In this document: positions 17,976 through 26,783 of the stretch, piece after piece
Layout: each line of letters starts with the position of its first letter
Position numbering within the stretch: position 1 is the stretch's first letter
Source of the DNA: a bacterium
GTDB taxonomy: Bacteria; KSB1; UBA2214
DNA: 45,718 nucleotides
Reading direction: 5' to 3'
Assembly: GCA_029560815.1 (NCBI GenBank)
Contig: JAKQKF010000331.1
Span: 1-45,718 of the forward strand
The notes under the pieces: model-generated
The model's database searches: none
The model's input: only the letters and a program-made list of their open reading frames with translations
What the model was told of the DNA's origin: nothing
Made by a program: the position numbers and the translations under genes

Positions 17976-19412
17976 CTATTGCATGCTCTGCATGAAAAGG
18001 GCGCGGGATTTGCCGAACTCGGCGTATGCGCGCCAGTCCATGCGTGATTGTTTCCGCCGGGTCATCCGGCGCAGCTCTTCCATGTCGGCGGCGATCTGAT
18101 TGACGCGGTCGCGCTCCTCCTGGATCCGGCGCAGCAGCCCCTGACGGAGATCGAGAAGCTGCTGCCGCTGCTCATGCAGCTCGTCCGGCATCTCCGGCCA
18201 GGTGACCTGCAGCGGGAGCGCATCGATGAGTTCGCTTTCCATGATCAGCAGGTCGGTCTGGAGTTGTTCCACCTCGACGCCTGCATCCAGAAGCGTCACC
18301 TGCACTTCGCGGGAGATGGCCGGCATCTCCTCCTTCGAAGGGAACATGGAGATCAGATGGTCATAGACCCGGATGGCATGATCGTAGCGCCGCAGTTTCA
18401 TGAAGCAGCGGCCGAGGAGAAAAAGCCCCTCTTCGTTGCTCTCCGAGCCGGGATGCTGGATGAGGAGAGTGGTCAGGGGTTTGATCGCGCCGGCGAGCCG
18501 GCCCATCTGCACCTGACACCAGCCTGCCGCCAGCAGGGCCTCATCGCGATGGCGATGGGTTGGTGAAACGAGCTGGAACTGGTCATAGGACTGCTGGTAG
18601 CGCTCAAGCTCGTAAAAGAGATAGCCGAGAGTCATGCGGGTATCGTCGATCAGGGTGCGGATCTGCTCGCTCTCTACCGGCAGGTCGCAAATGGCGCGCA
18701 GGGTCATGACGGCGTCCGGCACCAGTTTCATCCGCATCTGCGCCAGGGCGAGATTGTACTGAGCGAAAGGATACCAGGGGCTTTTGATCGAGACCTGGAT
18801 CAGGCTCTGCATCGATTCTGGAAAGTCGCGCAGCTGATAGTAGGCCAGCCCGGAATAATAGTTTGAGGCATCGGTGACTGTCTGCGGCGAGGCGGAGCGG
18901 ACGATAATCTGATGGTACTCGATGCAGCGGTTCCACTCCTTGCGGTCATACTCGATGCGTTCCAGTCCGAGCAGCGCGTTGGGTTGCAGGGGGCTGCGCA
19001 AGAACTGGGTGATGAGATGTTTATAGAGCCGCTCGGCTCCCTGCGGCAGGCCGATCTGATAGAGGCATTCGGCCAGGGTAAAGACCACCTCGTCGCCCTT
19101 TTCAAAGCCGGGGTTGAAGTCGAGCAGGATGATCAGATCGCGGGCCGCTTCCCAGTACGAATCGGAGAGGTAATGGCGCCGGGCCTGACTGAGCAGCCGC
19201 TCCGAGGATTTCCGCCATTCGGAGGAGGTCTGGGCGCCGGCTGGGGCCGGCAAGAGCGCCGTCAGCGACACCGCCAGCAGCAGGGCGGTCAGGCAGAGAG
19301 GTGCGCGCCGCCCCGGGGCGTTTTTACCCGCTGCAGCCGGGAAAGCGGCCGCCCGGCGATGGGGCCGGAGAGCGGGGGTGGTGGCGTGGTTGTCGCGCGA
19401 ATTCATCATCAT
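17976..19412 (-). CDS. Exported TPR protein with C-terminal coiled coil
   Basis: A protein of about 478 residues. It opens with three ATG codons in a row (19412, 19409, 19406); the third has the best spacing (8 nt) to AGGA, which overlaps the stop of the upstream gene. A long basic leader precedes a hydrophobic export segment ending LLPAPAGAQ. The body is a TPR array, for example FTLAECLYQIGLPQGAERLYKHL, YYSGLAYYQLRDFPESMQSLI and LFLLGRCFMKLRRYDHAIRVYDH. The last 90 residues are heptad-rich (RQQLLDLRQGLLRRIQEERD), typical of coiled coils. It sits between the barrel/coiled-coil gene and the large TPR gene and probably makes a complex with them. An orphan BamD-like or YbgF-like role is possible but cannot be separated by sequence reading. 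Confidence 0.85.
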   Translation of the reverse strand: MMMNSRDNHATTPALRPHRRAAAFPAAAGKNAPGRRAPLCLTALLLAVSLTALLPAPAGAQTSSEWRKSSERLLSQARRHYLSDSYWEAARDLIILLDFNPGFEKGDEVVFTLAECLYQIGLPQGAERLYKHLITQFLRSPLQPNALLGLERIEYDRKEWNRCIEYHQIIVRSASPQTVTDASNYYSGLAYYQLRDFPESMQSLIQVSIKSPWYPFAQYNLALAQMRMKLVPDAVMTLRAICDLPVESEQIRTLIDDTRMTLGYLFYELERYQQSYDQFQLVSPTHRHRDEALLAAGWCQVQMGRLAGAIKPLTTLLIQHPGSESNEEGLFLLGRCFMKLRRYDHAIRVYDHLISMFPSKEEMPAISREVQVTLLDAGVEVEQLQTDLLIMESELIDALPLQVTWPEMPDELHEQRQQLLDLRQGLLRRIQEERDRVNQIAADMEELRRMTRRKQSRMDWRAYAEFGKSRALFMQSMQ

Positions 19413-19416
19413 GGTC

Positions 19417-20493
19417 CTATTGCGGCGGCTGGTCCTGGCTTTTTTCGATCTTTTTGCGCAGCTCCTCAAGCTCGCGATTTACCTGTTCGCGCTGCTTGCG
19501 GATCTCTTCGTTCTTTTTTTCCTCTTCGGCGCGGCGTTCGGAGCGGGCGCGGTCCTGTTCAGTGGCCGGCTCGAAGAGCTGGATGCGGTGCGTGACACCC
19601 AGGAGCACTTTCCAGTCCGCATACCGTTTCAGGTAGGGATTCACCGCCATCTCGGCAGCGGACGGGGTATAGTTGCCGAGGCGGATATCGGCGGCGGCGT
19701 CGAAAACCAGCTGTCCGGGCCCCAGAAAGCGCAGGCCGCCGGAGAGGCGGAGCAGGTTCTGCCGCAGGGAGAGGAGGTCGGTCTGGTTGACAAAGACCTC
19801 TCCGCTGGTCTCCAAATAGAGCAGAGTGGCGCGGATCGGGAACTTGAAGCCGAGAGCGAAGAGGAGCTGATCGTAGTCGGCGGAGAAGTAGCGGTCACCC
19901 CAATCCTGATCCCGGTAGCCGATGTTGGCGATAAATTTGACCGGCAGGGCGAGGGAGCTCGAGCGCAGGTCGAGTGAAGCGAGGCCGGTGAGTCCCCAGC
20001 CGAAGGCATCGGCGCTGTAGCCTTCATAGGGGATATTGTGCATCGGCGCTGTCGGCAGCCTGACGTAGCCGAGGAGGCCGGACTGGAAGATACTGCCCCG
20101 GTTGGGGAGATGGAACTTGACGCCGATTTGGGTATCGCCGATCGGGCCGAAAAGGTCGCGCTGATTATCCTGATAGGGCACGGCGTGGAGCATGAGCTCG
20201 AAGGTGCGGGAGAGCCCCAGGGTCAGGGCGACATTGAGGGTATGATCGACGGCGAGCTCTTCCCTCTGGCCGACGCCCGCGCCGACCGGAATCGGCGTGG
20301 TGATTTTTTCGAGGTAGAGGCTGTAGAGGCCGTTGATATAGAGCTGACCGGCCGGTACAGGATCGGCATCCATGGCGCGGAGCTGGCCTTTGCCGCCGCT
20401 CAGCGTGACCTGCGCCCACCCCTCAGGGGCGGCGAGCAGGCAGACCAGAATGATCGGGAGGAGAATAATGCTTTTCAGAGGCTGCATGGGCAT
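19417..20493 (-). CDS. Predicted outer-membrane barrel with C-terminal coiled coil
   Basis: A 358-residue protein with a signal peptide (LKSIILLPIILVCLLAAPEGWAQ) and a body of alternating strands typical of an outer-membrane barrel, for example INGLYSLYLEKI, LNVALTLGLSRTFELMLHA and TQIGVKFHLP. After the barrel-like part, residues about 310-355 are highly charged and heptad-like (ERRAEEEKKNEEIRKQREQ), so the chain ends in a coiled coil that would have to lie in the periplasm. A barrel joined to a periplasmic coiled coil suits an anchor for a transenvelope complex. It is the first gene of the run of six; ATG 20493 (or 20487) has a weak ribosome site. No named family recognised. Confidence 0.7.
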   Translation of the reverse strand: MPMQPLKSIILLPIILVCLLAAPEGWAQVTLSGGKGQLRAMDADPVPAGQLYINGLYSLYLEKITTPIPVGAGVGQREELAVDHTLNVALTLGLSRTFELMLHAVPYQDNQRDLFGPIGDTQIGVKFHLPNRGSIFQSGLLGYVRLPTAPMHNIPYEGYSADAFGWGLTGLASLDLRSSSLALPVKFIANIGYRDQDWGDRYFSADYDQLLFALGFKFPIRATLLYLETSGEVFVNQTDLLSLRQNLLRLSGGLRFLGPGQLVFDAAADIRLGNYTPSAAEMAVNPYLKRYADWKVLLGVTHRIQLFEPATEQDRARSERRAEEEKKNEEIRKQREQVNRELEELRKKIEKSQDQPPQ

Positions 20494-20635
20494 GATCGAT
20501 CGCTTTTATTAAAACAGCCGGTTCAGTTGATGCCACTATCTATGTTCAGGGGTGGTTCCCGGATGCCTTGCGGTTCTGTCAGAGCTGTTCCATCTACAGT
20601 AGCCGCAATGGCTCAATGGTGCAGAAACTGCGCTG

Positions 20636-22831
20636 CTAGAGCATTCCCTTGCGGCGGCGGAGAAACCACTCCAGTGCGAGCAGGGTCAGGATGGCGGCGA
20701 GCAGTGCCCCGCGATTCCAGAGTTCCACATCTTTGGTCAGGGTGCGGTGGAGCTTTTTGCCCCGGATGGCGGCGATGAGCGCAGCCGCCGAATCCGGGGG
20801 GGCATAGCTGCCGCCGCTGAGCTGTGCCAGCCGGCGCAGGAGGTTCTCCTTGAGGGCGACATCGCTCAACTCTTCGTTGTAGCTGCCGACGCTGAAGAGG
20901 TGGTTGGCCTCGCCAAGGAGGGTCTGGCCGCGCCTGACGCGCGCCTCTACCCGGTAATCTCCCGCCTTTTCCGGCCGGAATGCGCCGCTGTAGCTGCCCT
21001 TGCCGGTAAGGGTGAGGTAGAGGGTGTTCTCCGCGCCGCCGTTTTCACTGGTGGTGATCATGAGTTCGACCTCGGCGTCATCTACCGGCTGGAAGCGGGC
21101 ATCCACGATCTGGGCGATGAAATGGACCTCGTCACCAAAATGATAAGTGGACTGATCCGTGCGCACCCGGATGAGATCGCTGCTTTGTTCGATCTGCAGC
21201 CAGCGGACCAGGTTCTGGAAAAAGTGGTGATAGGTCTCATCGGTGTTGCCGATGCCGCTCATCATCAGGTGCCAGCGCCAGAGTTCGTACCCCATGACGG
21301 CCGCAGATTTCGCGCCGGCGTTGCGCACCAGAATGAGGGGCCAGATTTCCGCGTCACCGCCCGGTGCTGCCGGTCCGGCCGGCCGGGCGTGGGCGAGGAT
21401 TTCGGCATCAGGCCACCAGCCCAGCAGCCGCTCCCGGGTATAAACCGGTGGCAGCAGGTTCCAGGCGGCCGTACCGGCGACGGGGATCTGCATGACCGGA
21501 TGCTGCTGCCCCGCGGCGGTCAGGACCGGCGTGACCTCCATTTCGCCCATGCTGACTACGCTGGCCCGGATGGGCAGGAACGGTTCGAGCGGTTTCAGCC
21601 GGTTCCAGTCGGTGTCGCGGCCGCTGATGAAGAGAAGCGGGCGCGGCCGTTTCTCAAGCGCAGCCTGCAAAAGCGACAGTGTCCGCGGGGATGAGGTGCG
21701 CCGCGGAAAGTTGTAGAGCACCAGCAGGTCGCTCTCGCCAATGCTGTCCTGCAGCGCCCGGGTCCGGTCGAGCTGCAATCCGCTGTTGTCACCGAGCTCG
21801 GTGAGCAGCTTGAGGTCGAACCGTTCGTCCGCGGCCAGATGGTTGCGCAGCAGGGAGAGGTCGGGCGAGAGGGTTCCGGCCAACACGAAGATCAGGGTCT
21901 TCGATCTGAGCACATCCTGGTAGAGCGTGAACCGGTTATTGGCGCGGTTGGCGTCCTTGCCGGAGGGTTCCAGAACCACCTGGAGCTTGCGCCGGCCCGG
22001 AGCCGCCGGGGTATAGTTGAGAACGACGGCCGAATCCAGCGGGCCGCGCTGGAGATCGATCCGGGTGGTGCTGGCCTCGCCGCCGGCCCCTTCGAGGCTC
22101 AGGCTGACTTTCTCGCGCTGGCCGCTTGTGCTGCGCACGGTGACGCGGATCGGCGTCGACTCGCCGGCGAAGGCGAAAGGATTGGCCTCCACATGGGTGA
22201 TGCCGATATCCGCCGGGACCTCGGCGGAGCCAAGCCCGATGGCATGGATGGGTACGCCGATTTCTGCGGCATAGCGTCCGGGATCACCGCCCTGGGTATA
22301 GTTGCCATCGCTGAGCAGGAGGATCCCGGCGAGATTCTGTTCGAGCAGGCGGCTTTTAATCTCCTCCAGGGCTCCGGTGATATCGGTCGCGTCGCCGCCG
22401 TAAGTGAGAGAATCAAGCGCGGCCGGGGTCAGCTCGTCCGGATGGGCGGCGAACCCGAAATAGCGGATGGCCATCTCGCGGTCGAGCCACGCAGGGAGTT
22501 CTTCACGCAGGAGATGGTTTGTCCTCTCGCCGCGGCTGATCCCGCCCTCTTTCTGCTGCATGCTCGCCGACTGGTCGACAGCGACCGCGAGCAGGGGCGG
22601 CGTGGTCTCTACCTGCCTTGACTGTATGGTCCATTCAAAGAGCGCAAGGATGATCAGTAAAAGGGCCAGGGTTCGCAGGGTGGTCAAAACGATGCGAACG
22701 GCCGGCCGAACGACCGGAGTGGTCCGGCGATAGACATAGAGGGCAAGCGCAATCACCGCCAAAGCCGCCAAGGCGAGATGAAAGGGGCTGCCTGCGATCA
22801 TGGTCCGAAAAGAGTCAGAAGAAAAAGGCAT
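20636..22831 (-). CDS. Membrane protein with von Willebrand factor A domain
   Basis: A 731-residue protein. Two membrane helices lie near the N-terminus (about 17-35 and 47-67). A vWA domain follows with the metal-binding MIDAS start VDQSASM (D86, S88, S90) and an ILLLSDGNYT strand. A large middle part contains Ig-like and amidotransferase-like folds (LRVTVRSTSG-type strands, LLFISGRDTDW), and a final membrane helix sits near the C-terminus (ALLAAILTLLALEWFLRRR). This layout is common in uncharacterised membrane vWA proteins that sit beside BatA and DUF58/MoxR genes, but no such partner is in the window. It may help assemble envelope complexes. ATG 22831 has only a weak ribosome site; Met11 is an alternative. 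The gene lies 142 nt upstream of the barrel gene on the same strand. Confidence 0.82.
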   Translation of the reverse strand: MPFSSDSFRTMIAGSPFHLALAALAVIALALYVYRRTTPVVRPAVRIVLTTLRTLALLLIILALFEWTIQSRQVETTPPLLAVAVDQSASMQQKEGGISRGERTNHLLREELPAWLDREMAIRYFGFAAHPDELTPAALDSLTYGGDATDITGALEEIKSRLLEQNLAGILLLSDGNYTQGGDPGRYAAEIGVPIHAIGLGSAEVPADIGITHVEANPFAFAGESTPIRVTVRSTSGQREKVSLSLEGAGGEASTTRIDLQRGPLDSAVVLNYTPAAPGRRKLQVVLEPSGKDANRANNRFTLYQDVLRSKTLIFVLAGTLSPDLSLLRNHLAADERFDLKLLTELGDNSGLQLDRTRALQDSIGESDLLVLYNFPRRTSSPRTLSLLQAALEKRPRPLLFISGRDTDWNRLKPLEPFLPIRASVVSMGEMEVTPVLTAAGQQHPVMQIPVAGTAAWNLLPPVYTRERLLGWWPDAEILAHARPAGPAAPGGDAEIWPLILVRNAGAKSAAVMGYELWRWHLMMSGIGNTDETYHHFFQNLVRWLQIEQSSDLIRVRTDQSTYHFGDEVHFIAQIVDARFQPVDDAEVELMITTSENGGAENTLYLTLTGKGSYSGAFRPEKAGDYRVEARVRRGQTLLGEANHLFSVGSYNEELSDVALKENLLRRLAQLSGGSYAPPDSAAALIAAIRGKKLHRTLTKDVELWNRGALLAAILTLLALEWFLRRRKGML

Positions 22832-22848
22832 GGCCGGAACTCATCCGT

Positions 22849-22877
22849 AATCTATCTAATATACTAATCTTTAACAA
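22849..22877 (-). promoter_or_regulatory. Sigma-70-like promoter for the vWA gene
   Basis: Minus strand: TTGTTA (22872-22877), 17-nt spacer, TAGATT (22849-22854). It lies in an AT-rich patch just upstream of the vWA start codon; the short leader makes it less certain. Confidence 0.4.
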
Positions 22878-22973
22878 AAAATGCCCATGGAAGTTCCGCC
22901 CCCCTGTGATGCGAAGCACAGTAAAGTCAGAAAATAGCCGTCGTTGACCGCCCCGGCGTTGTTCGACTGGGGG

Positions 22974-23972
22974 CTAAAGGGAGAGGTTGGGTGCCACATC
23001 AAGGGTAAAATCGGAGCGTTCGCCCGCCAGGAGGCGCTGACGTCCGGCCTGGGCGATCATGGCGGCGTTATCCGTGCAGAGCTCGGGCGCCGGGATGGCC
23101 AGTGCAATGCCCAGCTCGCGGCAGCGGCTGGAAAAGATCTCGCGGAGCGGACCGTTGCGCATCACCCCGCCGGCCAGCACCAGAGTGCGGCAGCCAAAGG
23201 CTTCGAGGGCGCGCCGGCTTTTGATGAAGAGGGTGTCGATGACCGCCATCTGAAAACTGGCAGCGATGTCCGGCAGGCGGGCCACCCCCTCTGCGGGGTC
23301 GAGGGACTGGGCGTAATAGAGCACTGCGGTCTTGAGCCCGCTGAAGCTGAAATTGAGATTGCCGCTTTCCAGCAGGGCGCGGGGAAAGGCGACAGCGCCG
23401 GGATCCCCGCCGCGCGCTCTCGCCTCGACCGCTGGTCCGCCGGGATAGCCGAGACCCAGAACCTTGGCCACTTTGTCGAAGGCCTCACCAGCGGCGTCAT
23501 CCACGGTACGGCCGACGATCTCGTAACGGCGCGGTTCCCGCACCAGCACCAGCAGGGTGTGTCCCCCGGAGGCGACCAGACAGATATAGGGATAATCTAT
23601 CTGATGGAGCTGGGCCGCGGTCGCCAGGATGTGCCCCTCGATATGGTTGATCCCGATGAAAGGTTTGCCGAGAGTCAGGGCGATGCCCTTGCAGAGGGAG
23701 AGACCGACCAGAAGAGAACCCGCCAATCCGGGGCCGCAGGTCACGGCCAGGGCGTCGATCCCGGCAAGATCGGTCCCGGCCTGCTGCAGGGCGAGACGAA
23801 CGATGCCGGGCAGCTGGCGCATATGGGCCCGTGAGGCGAACTCGGGCACAACCCCGCCATAGGCTTCGTGGATCTTCTGGGTCGCGATGATGTTGGCCAG
23901 AATGCCGCTCTCATCGATGACAGCGGCGCTGGTCTCGTCACAGGAGGTCTCGATACCCAGGACGCGCATCAT
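22974..23972 (-). CDS. tsaD: tRNA N6-adenosine threonylcarbamoyltransferase TsaD
   Basis: A 332-residue enzyme that, with TsaB and TsaE, transfers the threonylcarbamoyl group to A37 of tRNAs reading ANN codons. The family start VLGIETSCDETSAAV, the metal-binding NHIEGH histidines, the GGHT nucleotide loop (VASGGHTLL), the NFSFSGLKTA segment and the late Asp (CTDNAAMIA) are all present. Near the C-terminus LAGGVMRNGPLR replaces the more usual LAGGVAANxxLR, a mild change. Length is normal. The start ATG at 23972 overlaps the stop of the YbbR-like gene as ATGA, so the two are co-translated. Confidence 0.97.
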   Translation of the reverse strand: MMRVLGIETSCDETSAAVIDESGILANIIATQKIHEAYGGVVPEFASRAHMRQLPGIVRLALQQAGTDLAGIDALAVTCGPGLAGSLLVGLSLCKGIALTLGKPFIGINHIEGHILATAAQLHQIDYPYICLVASGGHTLLVLVREPRRYEIVGRTVDDAAGEAFDKVAKVLGLGYPGGPAVEARARGGDPGAVAFPRALLESGNLNFSFSGLKTAVLYYAQSLDPAEGVARLPDIAASFQMAVIDTLFIKSRRALEAFGCRTLVLAGGVMRNGPLREIFSSRCRELGIALAIPAPELCTDNAAMIAQAGRQRLLAGERSDFTLDVAPNLSL

Positions 23973-24925
23973 TCGCGTTCCAGGATGACTTTGAAACGCT
24001 TGGGAGAGATGTCGCGGTAGCGCACGCCGGCGACGGGGACGATGTAGGCGGGGGCATTTTGACCTTCCATCTCGGGCTGACGGGCGTAATCGATATAGGC
24101 CGAGATCTCCTTCTCGGTCAGGGGGGCGATCAAACTGACGCCTCCTTCAGCGACCAGACTGAGTGTGGCCGGCAGCACCATGGCGCGAAAGCCGGGCGGC
24201 AGGTTGCGCACGCTCACCGGAATGCGTTCGATGCGTTTTTCCATCAGTTTTTGAACATCCACCCTGAAGGTGGCGCGGCCGGGCTGGAGCATGATTTTTT
24301 GGGGATCGGGAGAGCTCAGCAGGATATCGCCGGTGAATGGGCTCTTCATCTTTTCAAAAGTGCGCTCGGCAGTGGGGATGGCGGTGAGCTTTTTAATCAG
24401 GGAGTTGGGCCCCCGGGCCACGACTTCTGAGGGGTCAAGCGCGATGTCACCGACGACGGCATAACCCGCCATCGGCTTGACTTCCAGCCGGTTCGCGACC
24501 GGCAGGATGCGGGAGGCCAGCTCCTCGATGACCACGGGGATCTCCTGCGGTTCGAGCAGCTGCAGGACCGAGATGGCATGGGCGCCGCCGCTGAGGATGA
24601 CATCCTGGGCGCGCGGATGGAGCATGCGTTCACCCGGGCCCCATTCCATGTTCAACTCCAGCCGCCCTTCACGGAAGAGCATGAGGGCCAGCAGGGCCAT
24701 GCCTTGCCCCCGTACCCGGATGCGGGCCTGGGTCGGAAGTTCACTGGTGATGATGTAATGGGATTGAACCGCCGGAATGTCGATGGGTATCTCGATCTCA
24801 TGGTCGTAGATGTCGTTCGAGACGACCAGAAACCAGATCAAGATGGCAAAGCCGCTGGCGGCGATGTGGATTTTATAGCGCTGAAAGAAGGGCTGTTTTT
24901 CCTGCGCAGAACTTTTTTTCTGCAT
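23969..24925 (-). CDS. YbbR/CdaR-like domain protein, membrane anchored
   Basis: A 318-residue protein from the ATG at 24925; an in-frame TTG at 24952 would add nine residues, and neither start has a clear ribosome site. A short basic N-terminus leads into one membrane helix (IAASGFAILIWFLVVSN), and then come YbbR-type repeats: VQSHYIITSELPTQARIRVRG, VRPMAGYAVVGDI-like strands and the motif ARGPNSLIKKL, seen as xGPxSxVxxL in CdaR. CdaR proteins sit outside the membrane and regulate diadenylate cyclase CdaA, normally encoded beside them. Here no cdaA is adjacent; instead it overlaps tsaD. Regulation of c-di-AMP is therefore only a possibility. Confidence 0.85.
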   Translation of the reverse strand: MQKKSSAQEKQPFFQRYKIHIAASGFAILIWFLVVSNDIYDHEIEIPIDIPAVQSHYIITSELPTQARIRVRGQGMALLALMLFREGRLELNMEWGPGERMLHPRAQDVILSGGAHAISVLQLLEPQEIPVVIEELASRILPVANRLEVKPMAGYAVVGDIALDPSEVVARGPNSLIKKLTAIPTAERTFEKMKSPFTGDILLSSPDPQKIMLQPGRATFRVDVQKLMEKRIERIPVSVRNLPPGFRAMVLPATLSLVAEGGVSLIAPLTEKEISAYIDYARQPEMEGQNAPAYIVPVAGVRYRDISPKRFKVILERE

Positions 24926-25012
24926 CTTGTTTTTAATAGAATTAACACTCAAAAAAAGAGAGGGCGACCCGAGGCCACCCTGACATAATACTGCTGCGCT
25001 ATCGGCGATGAG

Positions 25013-25204
25013 CTATTTGCTCGACTCTCTGATCTCCCTGCCCCGGCTGACCTCGCCATTATCGATCCGGAGGTTGTATCCGCATTCCGGATTTGAACAC
25101 ACCCAGGCTTTGTACATGATCGGGGCGCCTTCGCGGCCATAATCGGATAAAGGAATCAACTGTCCAACTTTACACTTCAAACAAATGGGAAAGGAATTTT
25201 CCAT
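25013..25204 (-). CDS. Small zinc-ribbon protein (63 residues)
   Basis: A 63-residue protein with two cysteine pairs, CLKC and CSNPEC, separated by about 25 residues: a zinc-ribbon layout. There is no further domain. ATG 25204 has GAGG about 8 nt upstream. A well-spaced promoter lies 120 nt upstream, which supports expression. Small zinc ribbons of this type often bind nucleic acid or act as adaptors, but I recognise no named family. It precedes the YbbR-tsaD pair on the same strand, 88 nt away from the chosen YbbR-like start. Confidence 0.7.
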   Translation of the reverse strand: MENSFPICLKCKVGQLIPLSDYGREGAPIMYKAWVCSNPECGYNLRIDNGEVSRGREIRESSK

Positions 25205-25321
25205 TGCCCTTACCTCACCTCATTGATCCCACAGTTCTAATTGATTAGGTGGCGCCAGTGGGGCTTGCCGGATTCCAGACATACCACGGCCCTGTTGCGC
25301 AGGGACGGGTTTACGGTTTGA

Positions 25322-25350
25322 AATATACGATATAAGGCAATGAAAATCAA
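25322..25350 (-). promoter_or_regulatory. Sigma-70-like promoter for the zinc-ribbon gene
   Basis: Minus strand: TTGATT (25345-25350), 17-nt spacer, TATATT (25322-25327). The predicted leader before the zinc-ribbon ATG is about 110 nt. Confidence 0.5.
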
Positions 25351-25465
25351 CAATTTTTTACGATTCAGAGCGCTGCAGTTCCATTTTTTTGAAAAATGCT
25401 TTTTTTAAAGGCTTCCTTTGCTTAAATTAGCCTGTAAAAGCCCCCCTCTGATAAAGGAGAAAGAG

Positions 25466-26680
25466 ATGCAAGCAGTGATGATGGTGGCAGGCAAGAGCAC
25501 CCGCACTTACCCCCTGACCCTGACACGGCCCAAGCCGCTCCTTCCGGTCGCCAACCGTCCCCTGATCTATCACAGCCTCGACCAGATGGCCGGCATCTTC
25601 GACGAGGTGATTCTGATCGTCGGCTACCGCAAGGAGATGATCCGCGCGCTGCTCGGCGATGAGTACCGTGGCATCCATCTCATCTATCAGGAGCAGAAGG
25701 AGCAGCTGGGCACCGGCCACGCCATCCTGCAGGCCAAGCCCCATATCCGCGGCCGCTTCGTCGCCTGCAACGGCGATGATCTTTTCGCGCGCGAGGATTT
25801 TCTCAAGCTGCTGGATCATCCCTACGCTGCGCTGGTCAAGCCGGTGGCCGATCCCTCCATTTACGGCGTGGCGGTGGTCGACGAACAGTACCGGCTGATC
25901 CAGATGGTCGAGAAACCCAGGACCTTTCTTGGCAATCTGTGCAATATCGGCTGCTACATTTTTGAACCCGACATTTTCGCCGACCTGGAGAAGGTGGAGC
26001 TGAGCGAGCGCGGCGAAATCGAGATCATCGGGGCGATCATGGCGGTCGTCCGCCGCAGCGCCTTCAAAATTGTCCCCATCACCGGCTTTTGGCTGCCGAC
26101 CGGTTTCGCCTGGGATCTGCTCAAGCACCAGGAGTTCATCATGGCCGGCATGAGTGCAAGCCGGATCGAGGGACGCATCGAGGCGGGGGCGGTCCTCAGC
26201 GGCGCAGTCCAGATCGGAGCGGGCACGGTCGTACACAGCGGCAGCTGCATCGAAGGCCCGGCCATCATCGGCAGGAACTGCGAGATCGGCCCCAACTGCT
26301 ATGTGCGCAAATTCACCGCCATCGGCGACGACTGCCGGATCGGCCACGCGGTCGAGATCAAGAACAGCATCATCATGCCCGGCTGTCATATCGCTCATCT
26401 CACCTACGTCGGTGACTCGGTGGTGGGCGAAAACTGCAATCTGGGCGCCGGCACCATCACCGCCAATGTCCGGCACGACGGCGGCAGCGTCTCCTCCATG
26501 GTCAAGGGCAAAAAGGTGGTGAGCGGCCGGCAAAAGCTGGGCGCCATCCTCGCCGACCAGGTACACACCGGCATTCATACCAGCCTCTATCCAGGAGCCA
26601 AGATCTGGCCGCAGATGACCACCCTGCCGGGTGAGGTCGTGCGCGGTGATCTGCTCCCGGAGGGGAGCGCCTGGGATTGA
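25466..26680 (+). CDS. Sugar-1-phosphate nucleotidylyltransferase with left-handed beta-helix domain
   Basis: A 404-residue cytosolic enzyme with two parts. Residues 1-230 are a nucleotidyltransferase fold starting MQAVMMVAGKSTRTYPLT and TRPKPLLPVANRPL; the glycine of the usual GxGTR loop is Ser here (GKSTR). The metal-binding NGDDLF and the EKP motif of the sugar site follow. Residues about 240-400 carry hexapeptide repeats (IGAGTVVHSGSCIEGPAIIG), forming a left-handed helix as in GlmU and archaeal sugar-phosphate acetyltransferase/nucleotidyltransferases. It could make UDP- or dTDP-sugars and may acetylate amino sugars; the sugar cannot be read. The ATG at 25466 follows AAGGAGAAAGAG; 16 upstream in-frame residues are not family-like. 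A strong terminator follows. Confidence 0.9.
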   Translation: MQAVMMVAGKSTRTYPLTLTRPKPLLPVANRPLIYHSLDQMAGIFDEVILIVGYRKEMIRALLGDEYRGIHLIYQEQKEQLGTGHAILQAKPHIRGRFVACNGDDLFAREDFLKLLDHPYAALVKPVADPSIYGVAVVDEQYRLIQMVEKPRTFLGNLCNIGCYIFEPDIFADLEKVELSERGEIEIIGAIMAVVRRSAFKIVPITGFWLPTGFAWDLLKHQEFIMAGMSASRIEGRIEAGAVLSGAVQIGAGTVVHSGSCIEGPAIIGRNCEIGPNCYVRKFTAIGDDCRIGHAVEIKNSIIMPGCHIAHLTYVGDSVVGENCNLGAGTITANVRHDGGSVSSMVKGKKVVSGRQKLGAILADQVHTGIHTSLYPGAKIWPQMTTLPGEVVRGDLLPEGSAWD

Positions 26681-26730
26681 ACCCCGGCGTGCGGGCTGCT
26701 CCCGTACAACGCATTCATGCCGCTGCGGCA

Positions 26731-26761
26731 AGGCTGTTCATTGAGAACAGCCTTTTTTTTT
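26731..26761 (+). terminator. Intrinsic terminator after the nucleotidyltransferase gene
   Basis: A perfect 9-bp stem (AGGCTGTTC with GAACAGCCT), a 5-nt loop and nine T residues. Confidence 0.92.
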
Positions 26762-26768
26762 GCGCTTT

Positions 26769-26783
26769 TGGCACGCCGTTTGA
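26769..26783 (+). promoter_or_regulatory. Sigma-54-like site upstream of the GEVED/FlgD-like gene
   Basis: TGGCACG, four nt, then TTGA. The -24 part matches sigma-54 consensus exactly and the spacing is right, but the -12 GC is GA. It lies directly after the terminator and about 150 nt before the gene. Low confidence. Confidence 0.25.
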
